The position numbers and the translations under genes were made by a program. Shown here piece by piece: positions 63,402 to 64,000 of a stretch of 64,000 nucleotides of DNA; the stretch's first letter is position 1, and each line of letters begins with the position of its first letter. The notes under the pieces were generated by a model. The model did not search any database. It saw only the letters and a list, made by a program, of their open reading frames with translations, and was not told the DNA's origin. The DNA lies in NCBI RefSeq assembly GCF_947855115.1, contig NZ_CANTZW010000021.1, positions 1 through 64,000 of the forward strand, read 5' to 3'. This DNA is from an uncultured Parabacteroides sp. GTDB taxonomy: Bacteria; Bacteroidota; Bacteroidia; Bacteroidales; Tannerellaceae.

Positions 63402-64000
63402 ATGAGAAAATTATTTATTATCGCATCCGCGTTGCTGACCTTCCTTGTCTCGCGGAGCCAACCTAGGGAATGGGAGAACCAACGAGTGAACCAGATCAAC
63501 CGGGAACCTATCCATGCGAGTTTTATCCCTTATGCCTCAGAAAAGGCGGCCTTGGCGAAGGATATTTCCGGAGAGCGCCGCTATTCCTTGAATGGTACTT
63601 GGAAGTTTAGTTATTCTAAGAATCCGTCATCTCGGCCTTCCTCTTTTTATGAGATGGGGTTTGATGTCTCCGGTTGGAAGGATATAGAAGTTCCGGGCAG
63701 TTGGGAGTTACAAGGCTTTGATGCTCCTATCTATACGGATACTCGTTATCCATTTCCTGCGAATCCTCCTCATGTGCCGGCCGATTATAATCCGGTAGGC
63801 TCGTACGTCACAGACTTTACGGTACCGGAATCCATGAACGGGAAGGATATCCTGCTTCATTTCGGTGGGGTGGAATCCGCTTTCTATTGTTGGATAAACG
63901 GGCAATTTGTAGGATATGGAGAGGATAGCCATTTGCCATCGGAGTTCCTGATCAGTAAGTACTTGAAACCGGGAAAGAATAAGTTGGCGGTAGAGGTGTA
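63402..64000 (+). CDS. Glycoside hydrolase family 2 beta-galactosidase (5' part, cut by window end)
   Basis: A reading frame opens at ATG 63402 and runs off the window after 199 codons. It has a signal peptide (about 1-20: KLFIIASALLTFLVSRSQ) and then the LacZ-like N-terminal jelly-roll. Blocks seen: WENQRVNQINREPIHASF, LNGTWKFSYSKNP, DIEVPGSWELQGFDAPIYT, HVPADYNPVGSYVTDFTVP, LHFGGVESAFYCWINGQFVGYGEDSHLPSEF, and LKPGKNKLAVEV. These are diagnostic of GH2 beta-galactosidases, here exported to the periplasm, as is common for Bacteroidales glycan degradation. The catalytic domain is outside the window, so activity is a family inference. Confidence 0.9.
   Translation, partial: MRKLFIIASALLTFLVSRSQPREWENQRVNQINREPIHASFIPYASEKAALAKDISGERRYSLNGTWKFSYSKNPSSRPSSFYEMGFDVSGWKDIEVPGSWELQGFDAPIYTDTRYPFPANPPHVPADYNPVGSYVTDFTVPESMNGKDILLHFGGVESAFYCWINGQFVGYGEDSHLPSEFLISKYLKPGKNKLAVEV

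Overview
The window looks like chromosomal DNA of a Bacteroidales bacterium, most likely Parabacteroides (close to P. distasonis). That placement is an inference. It rests on a SusC/SusD pair, TonB-dependent receptors with carboxypeptidase-regulatory-like N-termini, many TAnnTTTG promoter boxes, lipoproteins with short signal peptides, a B12-dependent methylmalonyl-CoA mutase and the moderate G+C. There is no phage, transposase, CRISPR array or rRNA operon; most of the window reads as core chromosome with accessory glycan-use islands.

Layout. 0-6 kb: a SusC/SusD pair behind a duplicated operator-like element. 5.8-8.8 kb: metallo-hydrolase, VOC protein, ROK sugar kinase, Nudix hydrolase. 9-18.2 kb: six tightly packed genes (1000-residue TPR protein, outer-membrane barrel, three histidine kinases, response regulator-PP2C phosphatase). 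The first two kinases have Asp where the phospho-accepting His should be. 18.2-26.8 kb: SUMF1/BNR fusion, TPR protein, topA, a GH123-like protein, and a radical SAM enzyme beside its putative lipoprotein substrate. 27-31.4 kb: ABC exporter and GH95 fucosidase. 31.5-36.4 kb: porin-phoU-pstB-pstA-pstC without pstS; PstC carries a PstS-like insert. 36.5-47.2 kb: succinate CoA-transferase, miaB, an Oar-like receptor, epimerase, SDR-zinc fusion, tRNA-Glu. 47.5-53.7 kb: mutA-mutB, type II pantothenate kinase, a cobalamin riboswitch with no recognisable B12 gene, and a small barrel protein. 53.8-64 kb: priA, tyrosine phosphatase, propeller lipoprotein, a PgpH-like phosphodiesterase, gltX-waaA, and the start of a GH2 beta-galactosidase cut by the window end.

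How it fits together. MutAB and the CoA-transferase are steps of the succinate-propionate pathway typical of these gut anaerobes, and MutAB's B12 need matches the nearby riboswitch. The Pst genes, PhoU and porin form a phosphate module. SusCD, GH95, GH123-like, BNR and GH2 proteins indicate host or plant glycan foraging.

The most unusual items are: the six-gene envelope-signalling cluster with His-less kinases; the radical SAM/lipoprotein pair; two arrays of short palindromes that share an exact 22-bp period but differ in sequence; a two-copy ~100-bp element whose hairpin arms differ by compensatory changes; the orphan riboswitch; and the PstS-like insert in PstC.
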